Origin: Brienomyrus brachyistius
Lineage: Eukaryota > Chordata > Actinopteri > Osteoglossiformes > Mormyridae
NCBI RefSeq assembly: GCF_023856365.1
Contig: NC_064542.1
Span: 15,476,863-15,540,862 of the forward strand
Direction: 5' to 3'
DNA: 64,000 nt
Shown: one piece after another, positions 20,943 through 30,999 of the stretch
Numbering within the stretch: position 1 is the stretch's first letter
Layout of the letters: the number at the start of each line of letters is the position of its first letter
Notes under the pieces: generated by a model
The model's database searches: none
What the model was told of the DNA's origin: nothing
The model's input: only the letters and a program-made list of their open reading frames with translations
Made by a program: the position numbers and the translations under genes

Positions 20943-23900
20943 CAGCGGGGCCAAGAGTCACTGTTTTCTCAAAACAAGGCCGTAGTGCAAAATGTTCAGC
21001 TGAGATGCCCCCCCCACCCCCCCATGGGGCCAGGCGGAAGGATTATCACTCCGGTGGAAAATCCGGCTGCCCTCCAGACGGATGGGAATCCTCAGTTGGG
21101 CAGAGGAACATTGCTTTGATTCAACCGGCATGCTGCGTTTCCCGTACGTGGATCACCGCATCCTTCAGGAATGAAGGACACATGGCAGATAAATAGAAGT
21201 GGGGAATTTGGCCTCTTTCTGAAAGCAGGGCCCTTTGTCTTTTAATAGGTAAAGTGCACCAGCGTTCCTTGGGATTTATAAGGGTTTCCATTTGATCATG
21301 GGAACAAAAAGATTCGTTTTAATAGAATGAGTGCAGCTCTGTCTCTTCCCATGGCTTTTTAATTCCCAATTATGTTACCGCTTTTGAGACAGAGGTTCAC
21401 AGCCCAATCTGTGTCTGTATCCATCAATGTGACTGACAGCTTAATCAGAGTTTCCGGAAAGGCACGCTATCTCCACAGTGAATAGGCTTTCTGGAACATC
21501 ATGAAATGTTTGCATGGCGTGTGTAGTGTTTACCTGATGCTGACATCATGCACATGTGTCTGGGAGAGTGTCAGGTCAGGATCAGGAATGTGGAGCGATA
21601 TCGTCATACTTAGAGCATTGCCGCTAGAACCACACTTTTCTTAATCTGCTTTTTATGTCTGAAAACTTCAGTGAGGTCATGACCCCGGGGGGGATAACAC
21701 AGGGGTCACGCCCTTGGCTGCGACCTTCAGAAAGCAGACCTGAAAACATCCGGTGGAAAAAGGAGAAGCCTGTCAGAGAGGGAGCCGCTTCCGCTGGCAG
21801 TGCCTCATCTGTACTCAGCATCTCTCCCCGGGGGCCTGCCCCAATCTGCATGGGGTATTGTTCCACACCCGGAAACGGACTGGGGCCACATTGTTTAACC
21901 AGTCACAGAGAATGTGTCTGGCCATCAAAACAGCCATGATTGGAGGTTGAGGGAAAGGGGCGGGGCTTTACTGAAGACCTATCCTGATTAGCAAAAAACA
22001 AACATTGGGTTATAATATTGGATATTTAGTCCTGAAAATATGAACCTTGCTGTCATTTTTCTGATTTGGGCAGAGGTAAATTTATGGTAATCTGGGGGTA
22101 AAGGGCTGGTAAATTGGGGGTGCATTTGTCTTGGTTTTCTGAAATGAGCCTCCAGGCAAGACTGGGAACAGGAATACGGGATGTAGGGGGTGTGTATCTA
22201 TACACAAAGAACATACTAGTGTTTTTGGCAAGAGAGGTCTTGCTAACTTGCCTCTCAAGAACATACTTAGGGTGCAATGAATCATGGGATTGTTCTCGTT
22301 TGCAAGGATGCAGCAGATGTATGCTTGATATTCGGAGCTGGGGAAGAACGACCCCTGGGAATTTTTACTGTCCTCTGTTCTTCTGTTCTTGAGTAAAGGA
22401 ACTGTACTTCAGCAATGGAAGATGAGGTCGAACAGGTACGCGAGAGCACACCCAGGGATTAGACAGAATATGGCTGCTCACTCAGGGAATGAGATTTAAC
22501 AAAATGCAATAATTTATATGTAAAAAAAAAAACATTTACCCATTTTACAGATGAAGAAATGAGAACAAAGTTGCTATGGCTGAAGGCAGCAAGATACGGC
22601 TGCACGTGGGACTGGTGCTCGGGTCACTGGGGGAAACAAACTGACTGACACATTGGGCGATGAGGGACAGCGGGAACAAAGTGGCTAATCCCAGTCACCT
22701 GACTCTCCCTTACGAAATGGCAGGAGGCCAAGCAACCCCCCCCCCCCCCACCATCACCACCACCACCACCACCTGTAAAGCCTCCAAACTAGCTGAGTGC
22801 CAGGAGGTGGCCAGCTGCCTAAATAACACTCGTAAAGGAGATTTAAGAATATGAGCCAGTCTTGAGGCAAAGGTGAACAACCCATAAAAAATAAGTGTGT
22901 TATTCATGTGGCTTAAACACTACAAAAAGACTTTACGTAAGTGCCGGCACACATTTGTTAGATTTAAGCTAAAGGTATGGGTTTTGCTGCCAATTTAAAA
23001 ATATCAATATAAAATGCCTTCTTTGGCAGTGACAAAAATGTGAATACAGGAGAATGGCAGGCAGTAGGAAGAGGCTGGGCTATTGAATCAGAGTGCACTA
23101 GTACGTAAGCACCAAGAGCACGGTCACGCGGACGCCAGTGGGGGGAGCCGGAGGGGGAAAAAGATTCAGCACCTGCCTAAGATTGCCCCCCATGCTTGTA
23201 TAGTTGTGTTACTTTCTTCACTCTTTAATTTTGTTTGATCCTGAATTTATCCATTTCTGGATAAATGCACATTTCTAAATTTATCCACTCTGGACATGTT
23301 TCTCACTTACCCACTTTTTCTTTTTTTCTATTTTTTTCTATTTTTTTTCTTTTTCCTTCTTTTTCCTTCTTTTTTCCCTCCCAATCTGTCCCTCCTCTTC
23401 AACCAGCTCACCCACTGCAACCATAATCGCCTCCTACCCCTCATGATAAACTCCTCTTACTCGACATTGCCCCTTGGACTCAACATTGCCCCTTCTACTC
23501 GATATTGCCCCTCCTACTCGTCGTTACCCCTCCCACTCAACACTCGGCTGCCAGCTGCAGTGACATAGTTGCCCAAGGGGCCGGTCAGATTCACCTCTGT
23601 AGTACTTCAGTGTGCAGTCTTTCACAGACCATTTTGCAAATACACCGAGCTGCCTTCACCCAGGGGCCACTAGGGGGCCTAATGTTTAGGAACTTAGTTA
23701 TGGAGCTGGCAGGCTGGAGGCCCAGTGGGGTCCCTTCCCTTGAGTGGATCACTTAACCCCAAAGGCAAGGAGCATATTGAGTAGAACCATGAACCGAATG
23801 GCTGAGAAATGATTTAATATAGATATTGGAGGTTCACTCATGTGCATTTTACTGATCTGTGAGATCCACACCCCAGATGGTAAAGAAATACTAGCATCAC

Positions 23901-25430
23901 ACGCTTGGCATGCGCCATGGGCGTGGCCAAGAGCCAGCAGCAGGCCTAGAGCCATTTCTATTACGCAAAATGGAACAGGGAAGGTGTCCAGATTGCCTTC
24001 ATGACTTAGAATGCCGCTGACACTTCTAACTAATAGCTTTTATAGTTATAAATCAATTTCTGCTATTAAAATGCATGTTCCTTGAATAGGTGGTCATTAA
24101 TTTTTCATCGTCTTGGTTAGATGCCTGCTCTGTTTGCTTTAGAATTATGCTGGAAGGTTAATCCCAAGAGCGTACGACTTGAGGAATGGTATTTATGTGT
24201 GTGTGTGTGTGTGGGGGGGGGGGGGGGCAGGGGGGGGCTCTCTTCTTCAGTGTCCTGTCACATGCACCAGGGGATACAGTACAAATGCTGCTATACTTAT
24301 AGACTTACCCAGCGCATGCTGGGCCGCTGGTAGAGAGCCAAGATCTTTGGCCATGAACATTTCATATGCTCTGGTCACAGTGCCAGTGCTGCCTCACCCC
24401 TGACCCCATTCTCTGTGTGGAAATACACACACATTATATTACTTTGACTATTCTCTACCTCTCCCTCTCTCCGTATAAATATACACAGTGGGGTGGAATG
24501 ATCTAGAACAACGTTCCAGCACCTTCAGTTAATAAATCAGATTTTTCAATTTCATAAATAATAATGTCAAGCGAGTTTATTTTTCATGTGCTCTAGCCCT
24601 GGTGTTCCTTCCAGCTGACGCCATGGAGATATTCGACAAATCAGAGAGTAATGTCACCCCCCCAGCTCCGCCGCCATACTCAGCACACCTCCCGTTCTCA
24701 TCTCTTCCCTTCAGTGTCTTCATGCCTGCAGATAAACACATGGTCGCTGCACTAGCCAGCTGCAGAAGGGGAGCGAGTGAAAAATTAGATTGATTTTTTT
24801 TCTGAAGGTAGGTCATTTAAAATGCAAGGTGTCAACTGAGCTGAAGAAACGTCACCAAACACAGAAGCACGTGCAGCTTGGCTATCTGTCCTGCTAGCTA
24901 CCAGCTACCGGAATGACGTTAGGTCTCATGTGGAGCTACCATGCAAGTGAGAGGTGCAACTGCTGACAATGACTGTCAGGAATCCCCTACAAGGGCCCTC
25001 CTCCCCAGGTCTGTCAGAGCGGGTAGGGGGTGATTTTAGCTCCACCACTGGTCCCGCTGCTAGTTTGAGACTACCTCCACACTGGTTTTCATTTTAAAGT
25101 GCAGACATTAGTCTCCATTTTCACCTTTCCTGCACACTACCCCAGAGTTTCCAGCCCCGAAACTGAAGGCTTTTGTAAATGCTCTCACGGCCATGTTCTC
25201 CTGAAAATTCAGTTTGTTGCTGTGTGGAGACTTTTGGAAACGCAGACATAGTTGGTCCCTAATTGTCACGTGGGCACCCCCATTTGACGCCACTTGTTTC
25301 ACCTTCTCCTTCTCTGATTGGTCAGATATGGAGGAGCTGCTCAGTCATTTTAACGACGATAAGAATTCCTGGATGTTATTTCCGCTTTGTATTCCAGTGC
25401 TATTTCTGAAAATTAAAATCTGAGATCTCC
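20943..25430. other. Intergenic, simple repeats only
   Basis: Contains a C-run with CCACCATCACCACC near 22738-22772, a T/C-rich tract near 23310-23400, and a (GT)n followed by a G-run near 24195-24236. No coding family recognised. Confidence 0.5.
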
Positions 25431-26040
25431 GGTAAGCATCAAGGCCAGTCCTTTCCTTGTCTGTTATTCGCCTATGTGGCCCAGCACGTGTCGCCCATCA
25501 CATTGTTTTCTGTTTCCGTAGGTCTAGTTCCTTTGTCAGTCCCTATGTTTTCCCTGCACCCCAACCATGTCAAATTTTATCAATCTACATTCAGGTGCCC
25601 AAGGTATATTATGCGCTTGTGTTTATCTATTTCTCTACTGGATCTTGTGTTCATTCCTTTGTTTTCGGTTATCCCCTCCTGTTTCTAGTTTTGTAATTCA
25701 TTCTGTTTCATCTAAGCTCCCAGTTTCTCTTAGCGTGAGCCACTTGTGTTTGGCTGATTGTTAAACTACCCTCAGCTGCTTCTTGTCTGGCCCCCATTAC
25801 CTGGATACATGCGAGCCCTTGCCCTCCTCTGTCTTTGCTGCAGTGTTTACCCCGTTTGAGACTGTTTGTTTCCTCTATGTGTCCTCCATTGTGGTTTAGC
25901 TTAGGTTAGGTTAGGATAGGTTTAGGTTTAGGTTACCAAACAGCTGCCCACCCTGTATATAGATCCCTCGTGGTCTCTTTTTGTTTGGGTTCAGCTTGAA
26001 TAAAGTTCCCTGTGAACTGCTAGTGGATTATCTTTCCTCA
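25431..26040 (+). mobile_element. Possible LTR-like or SINE-like repeat
   Basis: A T/C-rich block with a TATATAG box near 25955, AATAAAGTTCCCTGTGAACTG near 26000 and a GGTTAGGTTAGGATAGG telomere-like tract near 25905-25935. The promoter-then-polyadenylation order resembles an LTR, but no terminal repeats or target duplication could be fixed. Treat as tentative. Confidence 0.3.
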
Positions 26041-26080
26041 TGTCCTGTCATTACAGTTAGTACACACATCTTTCATGGTA

Positions 26081-26460
26081 CACTATATGGACAAATGTAT
26101 TGGGACACTTGGCCATTACAGCCACAGGAATTTTTATGACATCTCATTCTAAACCAATACGGAGTTGGTCCCCCCTTTGCAGCAACAGTCATGGGCAAAA
26201 ATATTGGCGCTCCTGCACTTACGTTATGAGACATTATGAGACATTCCACACAAAATGTCAAAAATGGCCAGTAAAAAATGATTGGCATCCTATCAGAATG
26301 TCTGATTATTCTGGGAGTTTTCTGACATGAATGCGGTGGTGCCAATATTTTTGAAGTGGAGATTTTGGAGTGTGTTTATGGGAATTTTCCCCATTCATCC
26401 AGAATAGCATTTGTGAGGTCAGGCACTCATGTTAGATGTGAAGACCTGGCATTTGTTTCT
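26081..26460 (+). mobile_element. DNA-transposon-derived repeat, internally interrupted
   Basis: It begins CACTATATGGACAAATGTAT, then TTTTTATGACATCTCATTCT, GGAGTTGGTCCCCCCTTTGC, and resumes after an insert with GATTTTGGAGTGTGTTTATG, CCCCATTCATCCAGAATAGC and GAGGTCAGGCACTCATGTTAG. The order matches a common teleost DNA-transposon repeat as I recall it. The insert at about 26186-26356 has its own ends. Confidence 0.65.
26186..26356. mobile_element. Nested TIR element inside the repeat at 26081-26460
   Basis: The left end GTCATGGGCAAAAATATTGGC and the right end GTGCCAATATTTTTG are inverted partners (GGCAAAAATATTGGC against GCCAATATTTTTG). The host repeat is disrupted at this point and resumes afterwards, with a small piece lost. 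Non-autonomous, no coding sequence. Confidence 0.65.
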
Positions 26461-27540
26461 GCGCACCAATTCCGTCTAGTACGACTTCTGGCCGTTACTC
26501 CCGCCGCGCAGCAGCGTAGCGTTTGCACTCCCAGCATCCTAGTTCTTTGAACTTACATATACCCTTAAAATGGTGTTGAATAGCGACTTACGATCATTTA
26601 AATTTACGAACGGCCTTTCGGAACGTAACTCATTCGGAAGTAGAGGAGCGTCTGTATTTTGTGTTCAACATTTTTCTGGCATTTACCGTTAATCAATTTG
26701 GGGTAAAAGGAACAGCGTACTGCACGTCATATTCCTACAGTAGTATATTTAATTTGGAGTTGGAACTCCTCAGTTTCACCAGGGAATGACGTGTAGGGGC
26801 CACACACTGTTACACTGCTTACGTGCAAGATGTTTGAAGCTTGCAACATTTTGTTCTGTTTAGTCTCAGATCCCCAAAGCTGCTAACTGCTGAGAACGTG
26901 CTTGATATTGTGAAGGCTTCTCAGGGAAGGTATGCCAGACTGATGCTGCACCCCCCCCCCCCCCAAGTCAACAGAAACCCCTTGTAAAGGCGTGACAGAT
27001 CCCTGTCAGCTGCTGATATGATTTTTCTAATTAAAGACAAGTATCCCTTTAGAATCCGGAGAGATATTGATATTCTACAGTACTTCAGGACTGTGTTAAA
27101 ACTACTAATATCCCACGTTAGTAAGACCTAAAATCCTTATTCTTTGGTTCCTATGAAACACTTTATTTGATCTGAAATTCTCTTACCCAGGGCTTACCCA
27201 GTAACAATATTATTTGATCTGACCTATAGCAAGAAATATTAAGATAAAAAAAAAAAACAATGATGTTTTATTAATCTTTTGTCTTTGTCTGTATCAAATA
27301 TCAGCACAGTTTCTTGATGATCATTTAAAATAATCCATGAAAATAGTTCTCATCCTCAAGTTGCATCTGAAGCGTAATAAAAGTGGAAATGCTTGCCTTG
27401 AGTGTTGTGGACGTTCTGGGCAAACCTGCAGCTCGCTAGCTCTCCGCTGTGGTAGGAAGTGGCTTCCTCAGTCAAACAGAAAAGCGATGGACTCAACACT
27501 TTCAAAAGCCGGCCAGCCTGCAGCCGTCTCGCTCAGCCAG
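26461..27540. other. Intergenic region upstream of adrb2
   Basis: Includes a C-run near 26950-26964 and an A-run near 27247. No gene recognised. Its 3' part leads into the adrb2 promoter. Confidence 0.45.
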
Positions 27541-27547
27541 TCTGCTC

Positions 27548-27620
27548 ATTGGCTGCTGCCAGGCTATGAGGTCATCAGTGCGTACTATAAGAGCTCTGGG
27601 AGCGACATCCTATGCTAGTG
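27548..27620 (+). promoter_or_regulatory. Candidate adrb2 core promoter (inverted CCAAT, TATA)
   Basis: ATTGG (inverted CCAAT box) lies at 27548-27552 and TATAA at 27586-27590, 34 bp apart, which would place transcription start near 27615-27620 and give a leader of about 290 nt. No splice acceptor is needed between here and the receptor start codon. Start-site mapping is absent, so this is an inference from element order and distance. Confidence 0.5.
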
Positions 27621-27825
27621 AGCTTCATGTGTTTCAAAGTAGAGTGCAGCGCAACAGTGAGGGAGCGCGCGAGAGAGAGAGAGCGGAGACTAATGGTGAC
27701 ACAGATAAGTGGGTAGATAGGCTACATTACTGAACCAAAGCCGTATTTAACTTTAGGGGTCAGAAGAGGACAATAAGAAAATATTTATTTCTTCTTATTT
27801 TTATCTGCTTTTTCCTTACTTTGAC

Positions 27826-27858
27826 ATGCTGAATATATTTAGTTCCTACCACTTTTGA
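27826..27858 (+). CDS. Upstream ORF in adrb2 leader, 10 codons
   Basis: ATG CTG AAT ... TTT TGA encodes a 10-residue peptide (MLNIFSSYHF) ending 48 nt before the adrb2 start. Mammalian ADRB2 transcripts are known to carry a short upstream ORF encoding an Arg-rich 19-residue peptide that dampens translation. This peptide does not resemble it, so only the arrangement is shared. It matters only if transcription starts upstream of 27826. Confidence 0.3.
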   Translation: MLNIFSSYHF

Positions 27859-27892
27859 CCGACACCGACAGCTTCCTGTTTTCTGACTTCTT

Positions 27893-27955
27893 ATGCCAAT
27901 CTCACCATGGGAAGCACAGAGGCGCAGGGCATATCCAGCAGCAGCACATGGCTGA
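27893..27955 (+). CDS. Second upstream ORF overlapping the adrb2 start
   Basis: An ATG at 27893 opens a 20-codon frame that runs through the adrb2 start codon in another frame and stops at 27955. Its context (TTCTTATGC) is weaker than the receptor start (CTCACCATGGG), so leaky scanning would be expected to favour the receptor. Confidence 0.25.
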   Translation: MPISPWEAQRRRAYPAAAHG

Positions 27956-29136
27956 ACACCTCCTCCTCGGACCCTGGTGCACTGCGGTACAGCGAGGTGG
28001 AGATGGTGTTGCTGGGCGCGGTGATGTCTCTGCTGGTCCTGGGCATCGTTTTCGGGAACGTGTTGGTCATCACCGCCATTGCCCGCTTCCAGAGGCTGCA
28101 GACGGTCACCAACTGCTTCATCACCTCCCTGGCCTGTGCCGACCTGGTGATGGGACTAGTGGTGGTGCCCTTTGGGGCCTGTTACATTATCTTCAAGACC
28201 TGGCACTTCGGAAACTTCTGGTGCCAATTCTGGACTGCCGTAGACGTGCTGTGCGTCACGGCGAGCATAGAGACACTGTGTGTGATCGCCCTGGACCGCT
28301 ACCTGGCCATCACAACGCCCTTGAGGTACCAATCCTTGCTCACCAAGTGCAAGGCCCGCTTTATAGTTCTGCTGGTGTGGGCTGTGGCTGGTCTTATTTC
28401 CTTCTTGCCCATCCTCATGGAATGGTACGCCTCTGATGACGAAGTGGCTAAAGATTGCCTCAAGATCCCCGCCTGCTGCGAATTCTACACCAAACCAGCC
28501 TACGCCATCACGTCCTCCATCATCTCCTTCTACATCCCCCTAGTGATCATGGTGTTCGTCTACAGCCGCGTCTTCCAGGAGGCCAAGAAGCAGCTGAAGA
28601 AAATAGACAGGTGCGAGGGACGCTTTCATGTGCAGAATAACAATTTGGCTCTGGAGAACCACAATGGTGAAACGAGGAACTGGAAGAAGCCTAGGTTCTG
28701 CCTGAAGGAGCACAAGGCATTGAAGACCCTGGGCATCATCATGGGCATCTTCACCCTCTGCTGGTTGCCCTTCTTCGTGCTCAATATAGTGGCGGCCCTT
28801 AAGAAGTTTGATAATATTGATCTGACCTACAAGATCTTGAACTGGATAGGATACGCTAACTCTGCGTTCAATCCCCTGATTTACTGCAGGAGCCCAGAGT
28901 TCCGCTATGCCTTCCAAGAGATCCTCTGCTTGCGGAGGCCCCCTTTCCACAAACTGGGACCCCCTAATGGATACTTTTACAGTGGGCACAAGTGGCAGGT
29001 GGACGCACAGCTGAGAAACAAGGGTAACTTGGAGGAATACGACGTGTCTGAGACCATGCTGGAGGCGGGCTGTGATTCTGCAGATGCAAGAGACTCGAAT
29101 GGGAACTGCAGCAAAGCCCTGGTCAACAGCATGTAA
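27907..29136 (+). CDS. adrb2: Beta-2 adrenergic receptor (class A GPCR)
   Basis: A 409-residue, intronless, seven-helix receptor for adrenaline and noradrenaline, coupling to Gs at the plasma membrane; human ADRB2 has 413 residues and is also intronless. Numbering matches human through residue 346. Ligand and activation residues are present: D79, D113 in helix 3, S203/S204/S207 in helix 5, the DRY motif, CWLP in helix 6, N293, Y308, N312 and NPLIY in helix 7. Y308 (Phe in beta-1) and the EGRFHVQN loop support beta-2. Cysteines 106/191 and 184/190 and the palmitoylation site C341 are kept. One N-terminal glycosylation sequon remains (N17). The start has a strong context (ACCATGG). Oddities: both mammalian PKA sites are replaced (KP at 261-262, PP at 345-346), K305 is Asp, and the tail ends VNSM rather than DSLL. 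Whether it is teleost adrb2a or adrb2b cannot be told here. Confidence 0.97.
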   Translation: MGSTEAQGISSSSTWLNTSSSDPGALRYSEVEMVLLGAVMSLLVLGIVFGNVLVITAIARFQRLQTVTNCFITSLACADLVMGLVVVPFGACYIIFKTWHFGNFWCQFWTAVDVLCVTASIETLCVIALDRYLAITTPLRYQSLLTKCKARFIVLLVWAVAGLISFLPILMEWYASDDEVAKDCLKIPACCEFYTKPAYAITSSIISFYIPLVIMVFVYSRVFQEAKKQLKKIDRCEGRFHVQNNNLALENHNGETRNWKKPRFCLKEHKALKTLGIIMGIFTLCWLPFFVLNIVAALKKFDNIDLTYKILNWIGYANSAFNPLIYCRSPEFRYAFQEILCLRRPPFHKLGPPNGYFYSGHKWQVDAQLRNKGNLEEYDVSETMLEAGCDSADARDSNGNCSKALVNSM

Positions 29137-30990
29137 GCCCCGGGTAGAGAGAGCCCTCACTTTGCCTGTCGTTTATGGGAGTCTGTCTTCTCCTTCTGGT
29201 AAGGAGGCAGGGCTGACAAACAGGCTTCATTGCATTTAGATCATTAACTTGACTTACATATCCAGGCTAGCCTAGTCATGCGGATCCCGATAAGTATGGG
29301 AAACAGCAGTTTTCCAGTGTGTTCATCTACCTCATCATATTTTATTTGTACATGTAAAAATCATTCACTTAATGGAAGTTGGCATACAGGTCCTGTTCTC
29401 TGTTAGCCAAAAAAAAAACGAATATCAATGTCATATGGTTGTTACCCAAGGTCGCTTGTTTAATTACACGTTGATTTACGCGAGCTGTGCAGGACGACTA
29501 ATTTTGAGGACGGGATGTGAAACAGGATGTGAAATGGAATGAACCGAAGGAGCTCTGCGTTCGCGCTCCGCTTTCCCGGCATCCGTTTATGAAACATTCC
29601 GTGTGAAGGCAGGTTTCACCGAGCACAGGGGCCATCTGTGAGCCTCCCTGAAAAGAAGGAACTGAACACTTTGAGGAGAAGTGACAGGTGTGGACGGGAG
29701 TGTGCGCCGCTGCCAGCAATGCGACAGCAGCGAGCTGCACGTTCCTTGCAGCGCCCTGCGCGTGTGACCAGCAGCGGTGTTTATACGCCACTGCCTAAAA
29801 TCGGACTAGCTGAGCACTCTGCACATGATACTGGCAAGGCTGTCCCTACAAATGCCTGTCACGTTAAAAGGTTAAGAATAAGATATCAGCTTTCATCAGA
29901 GTTTTATGGCCCTTCCTGCAGGGAGCCCCGAGCGGCTGGTCGCGGCTGCAGAGACCCCGACCGCGGCTGAGCTGCGCTGCCAGTGCAGGGCTCACTGCCA
30001 GAGCTGGAGTAACAACGTTAATGGAGATTATCTCCGGCTTTCTCTATACTTTCTTAAGGGAAAATCGCCTTTAATTGAAATATTCGCTAAGAGTCACTGC
30101 TACCTAGGTTCAATGGGGAGATGTGTGTGCGGTGTTTCAAGTCAACGTTATGGTAATAATTTCGGAAATGTAACTGTGAAGTAACACGTGACATTGAAAA
30201 AACAGCAGCTTAAAATATAAAGTCCGTGCCATTTGACTTTCTCTTTGTATGTCCTAAACAGAGCCTCCTCCCGATAGACTCAAATACTTCAGTCTGTTTG
30301 GTCTCTCGCCCTCAGCTTCGGTGGAGCACAAACTGGTAATTCCCCCTCCCACCCCACTGTTACTGGGAGTCTGCGTTTAGGGAACTATACTGCACAATTG
30401 CGGTTAGGGCAGACAGTAGACGCCTCACGTCCAGCTCAGGTTGAAAGAGCCCATCCCAGGGCAGTGGACTCTGCTTTATGAAATCAGCGACGTGTTTATC
30501 TCTGCATGCAAAGTTCTTTTCAGTGCACCATTCAAAACTGTGAACCATTACCTTTCAAAAAGAAATGTATACTGTGTATATATATATATATATGTATATA
30601 TATATGTATGTCACTGTGTCTTCGATGATCCCTCTGTGCTTATGTCCACATAAAGTGTAAATTCCGTGACTTTGCATTACGTTCCTGGGTATTCTGAATG
30701 TCTATCTCTTTCCGTCAGATACGGATATCTGTCTCGTTGTCACTCGTACTGTTCCAAGGTTCATCACTCTGTGGTGAACGGGTAAAAAAAAAGGGAATGT
30801 TTAACCAACAAAAAAGCTTTGCTCAGCTGTTACAGAAATGCATACTGCATGCAACTTATTTGTAGGTTGACTATTTACTAAATGAATGCTGAAGAGCAGT
30901 GGCTCCCGGCTCCTGTGTTTGTGCGGCATGCTCTTCTTCTTGCACATGTCTTATGAAGCACTTTGGACAAAATATGGACAAGCGGACAAA
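29137..30990 (+). other. Probable adrb2 3' UTR and flank
   Basis: No coding sequence seen. The first AATAAA downstream of the stop is at 30991-30996, so the message could extend that far, longer than the mammalian 3' UTR; an unrecognised upstream signal is equally possible. A (TA)n tract with TGTATATA lies near 30574-30608. Confidence 0.35.
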
Positions 30991-30996
30991 AATAAA
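30991..30996 (+). terminator. Candidate adrb2 polyadenylation signal (AATAAA)
   Basis: First canonical hexamer on the + strand after the adrb2 stop. Assigned by position only. Confidence 0.3.
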
Positions 30997-30999
30997 GTA

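Noticed and set aside
28540..29160. 206-codon antisense frame across adrb2
   Set aside because: It is a shadow of the strongly conserved receptor gene on the other strand.
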